Shown here: positions 5,969-6,576 of the stretch, piece by piece
Position numbering within the stretch: position 1 is the stretch's first letter
Layout: each line of letters begins with the position of its first letter
NCBI GenBank assembly: GCA_900550135.1
Contig: URQO01000079.1
Location: forward strand, 1 to 6,576
DNA length: 6,576 nt
Direction of reading: 5' to 3'
Origin: an uncultured Eubacterium sp.
GTDB taxonomy: Bacteria > Bacillota > Clostridia > Lachnospirales > Lachnospiraceae
Made by a program: the position numbers and the translations under genes
The notes under the pieces: model-generated
What the model was told of the DNA's origin: nothing
Database searches by the model: none
What the model saw: only the letters and a program-made list of their open reading frames with translations

Positions 5969-6574
5969 TTAAACTGTTTCATATTTCTTTACAACTCCAA
6001 GACCTATAGCATGAGGTCCTGTGTGAGTGCCGGTAATGATGCCGATTGCCACATTTGTAGAAGACTGAAGTTTAACACCAAGGACTTCTTCCACGTCATC
6101 CATAAAACTAACTCCTTCTGAAGCATCATATCCATATCCTACAGAGACAACAAAATCCTCTTTATTGTTTTCTGAAAGATATTTGTTGGCAGCAGCCAAA
6201 ACTTTTTTCTTTAATTTGTTTCGATTACGACCAATACCACCAAGACCAATATCGCCGTCTTTCATAATGATAACAGGTTTCACGTCAATCTTGCTTGCTG
6301 CAGCTGCAACCTTTCCAATACGTCCGCCCATCTGTAAATAATCAAGTGAACCTACTGTAAAAAAGATTCGTGCTGAGTCAATAACCTTATTAATCTTTTC
6401 AAGGGCTTCATCAAGTGGAACATTGGCATCACGCATACGAACCATCTGATCTACAATCTGTGCCTGAGTAACAGTATTCTGCTTGGAATTGATTACATAA
6501 AGTTTTGCATTAGGATAATCTTCCATAATCATATCTATGGCATTCTTTGCAGAATTGTACGAACCACTGAGAAT
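5969..6574 (-). CDS. DegV-family fatty acid-binding protein, C-terminal part
   Basis: The minus-strand frame is open from the right window edge to TAA at 5971-5969, with 201 complete residues visible. The reading frame continues past the in-frame ATG at 6532, and the 14 residues before it (including LSGSYNSA) match the conserved SG-x-SGTY-x-SA motif near residue 90 of DegV proteins. That ATG is therefore internal and about 85 N-terminal residues are missing. Other family marks are GSLDYLQMGGRIGK (visible 75-88), a following KP..IMKDG segment (about 99-107), and the C-terminal THTGPHAIGLGV (183-194), the usual HTGPGA element near the lipid site. DegV (FakB-type) proteins bind a fatty acid and can present it to the kinase FakA for phosphorylation and entry into phospholipid. 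No fakA homologue is visible, so the specific partner is unknown. The gene converges on the DUF308 gene and shares its terminator. Confidence 0.92.
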   Translation of the reverse strand: MLSGSYNSAKNAIDMIMEDYPNAKLYVINSKQNTVTQAQIVDQMVRMRDANVPLDEALEKINKVIDSARIFFTVGSLDYLQMGGRIGKVAAAASKIDVKPVIIMKDGDIGLGGIGRNRNKLKKKVLAAANKYLSENNKEDFVVSVGYGYDASEGVSFMDDVEEVLGVKLQSSTNVAIGIITGTHTGPHAIGLGVVKKYETV

Positions 6575-6576
6575 AG

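Noticed and set aside
6530..6532. ATG on the minus strand as the DegV start
   Set aside because: The frame stays open to the window edge, and the residues before this ATG match a conserved internal DegV motif.

Overview
The window looks like chromosomal DNA of a low-GC Firmicute, most likely an anaerobic Clostridia member of the Lachnospiraceae type. The evidence is AT-rich coding sequence with A/T-ending codons, strong AGGAGG/AAGGAG ribosome binding sites, a clade II single-chain PurL, a DegV-family protein and a DUF4130 protein of the kind that accompanies a radical-SAM partner in Clostridia. The family assignment comes from recall of protein style, not from a search.

Layout, left to right. 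(1) Positions 2-304 hold the 3' end of a DUF4130/TIGR03915 putative DNA-metabolism gene, cut by the window edge. (2) A sigma-A-type promoter with an extended -10 (332-360) and a short leader precede purL (424-4179), a complete 1251-residue phosphoribosylformylglycinamidine synthase. (3) Immediately after the purL stop lies a compact GC-rich composite repeat (4180-4392). It has a 12-nt arm, a long hairpin, and two tandem copies of a roughly 55-nt folded unit, the second followed by a T run. (4) A membrane-anchored Amidase_2 peptidoglycan amidase follows (4444-5100). (5) A six-helix HdeD/DUF308-type membrane protein has its own likely promoter (5236-5823). (6) A long bidirectional terminator hairpin (5849-5941) separates it from a convergent DegV-family gene on the minus strand, which runs off the right edge.

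The genes do not form an obvious functional operon. purL has no other purine genes beside it here, and each downstream gene has its own spacing and probably its own transcription signals. The coding genes are ordinary members of known families. The part least explained by ordinary annotation is the composite palindromic repeat after purL. Its arms can pair in alternative ways, and its two tandem copies differ in ways that keep base pairing. It may be a dispersed small palindromic element that supplies the purL transcript end, but its copy number elsewhere cannot be judged from this window.
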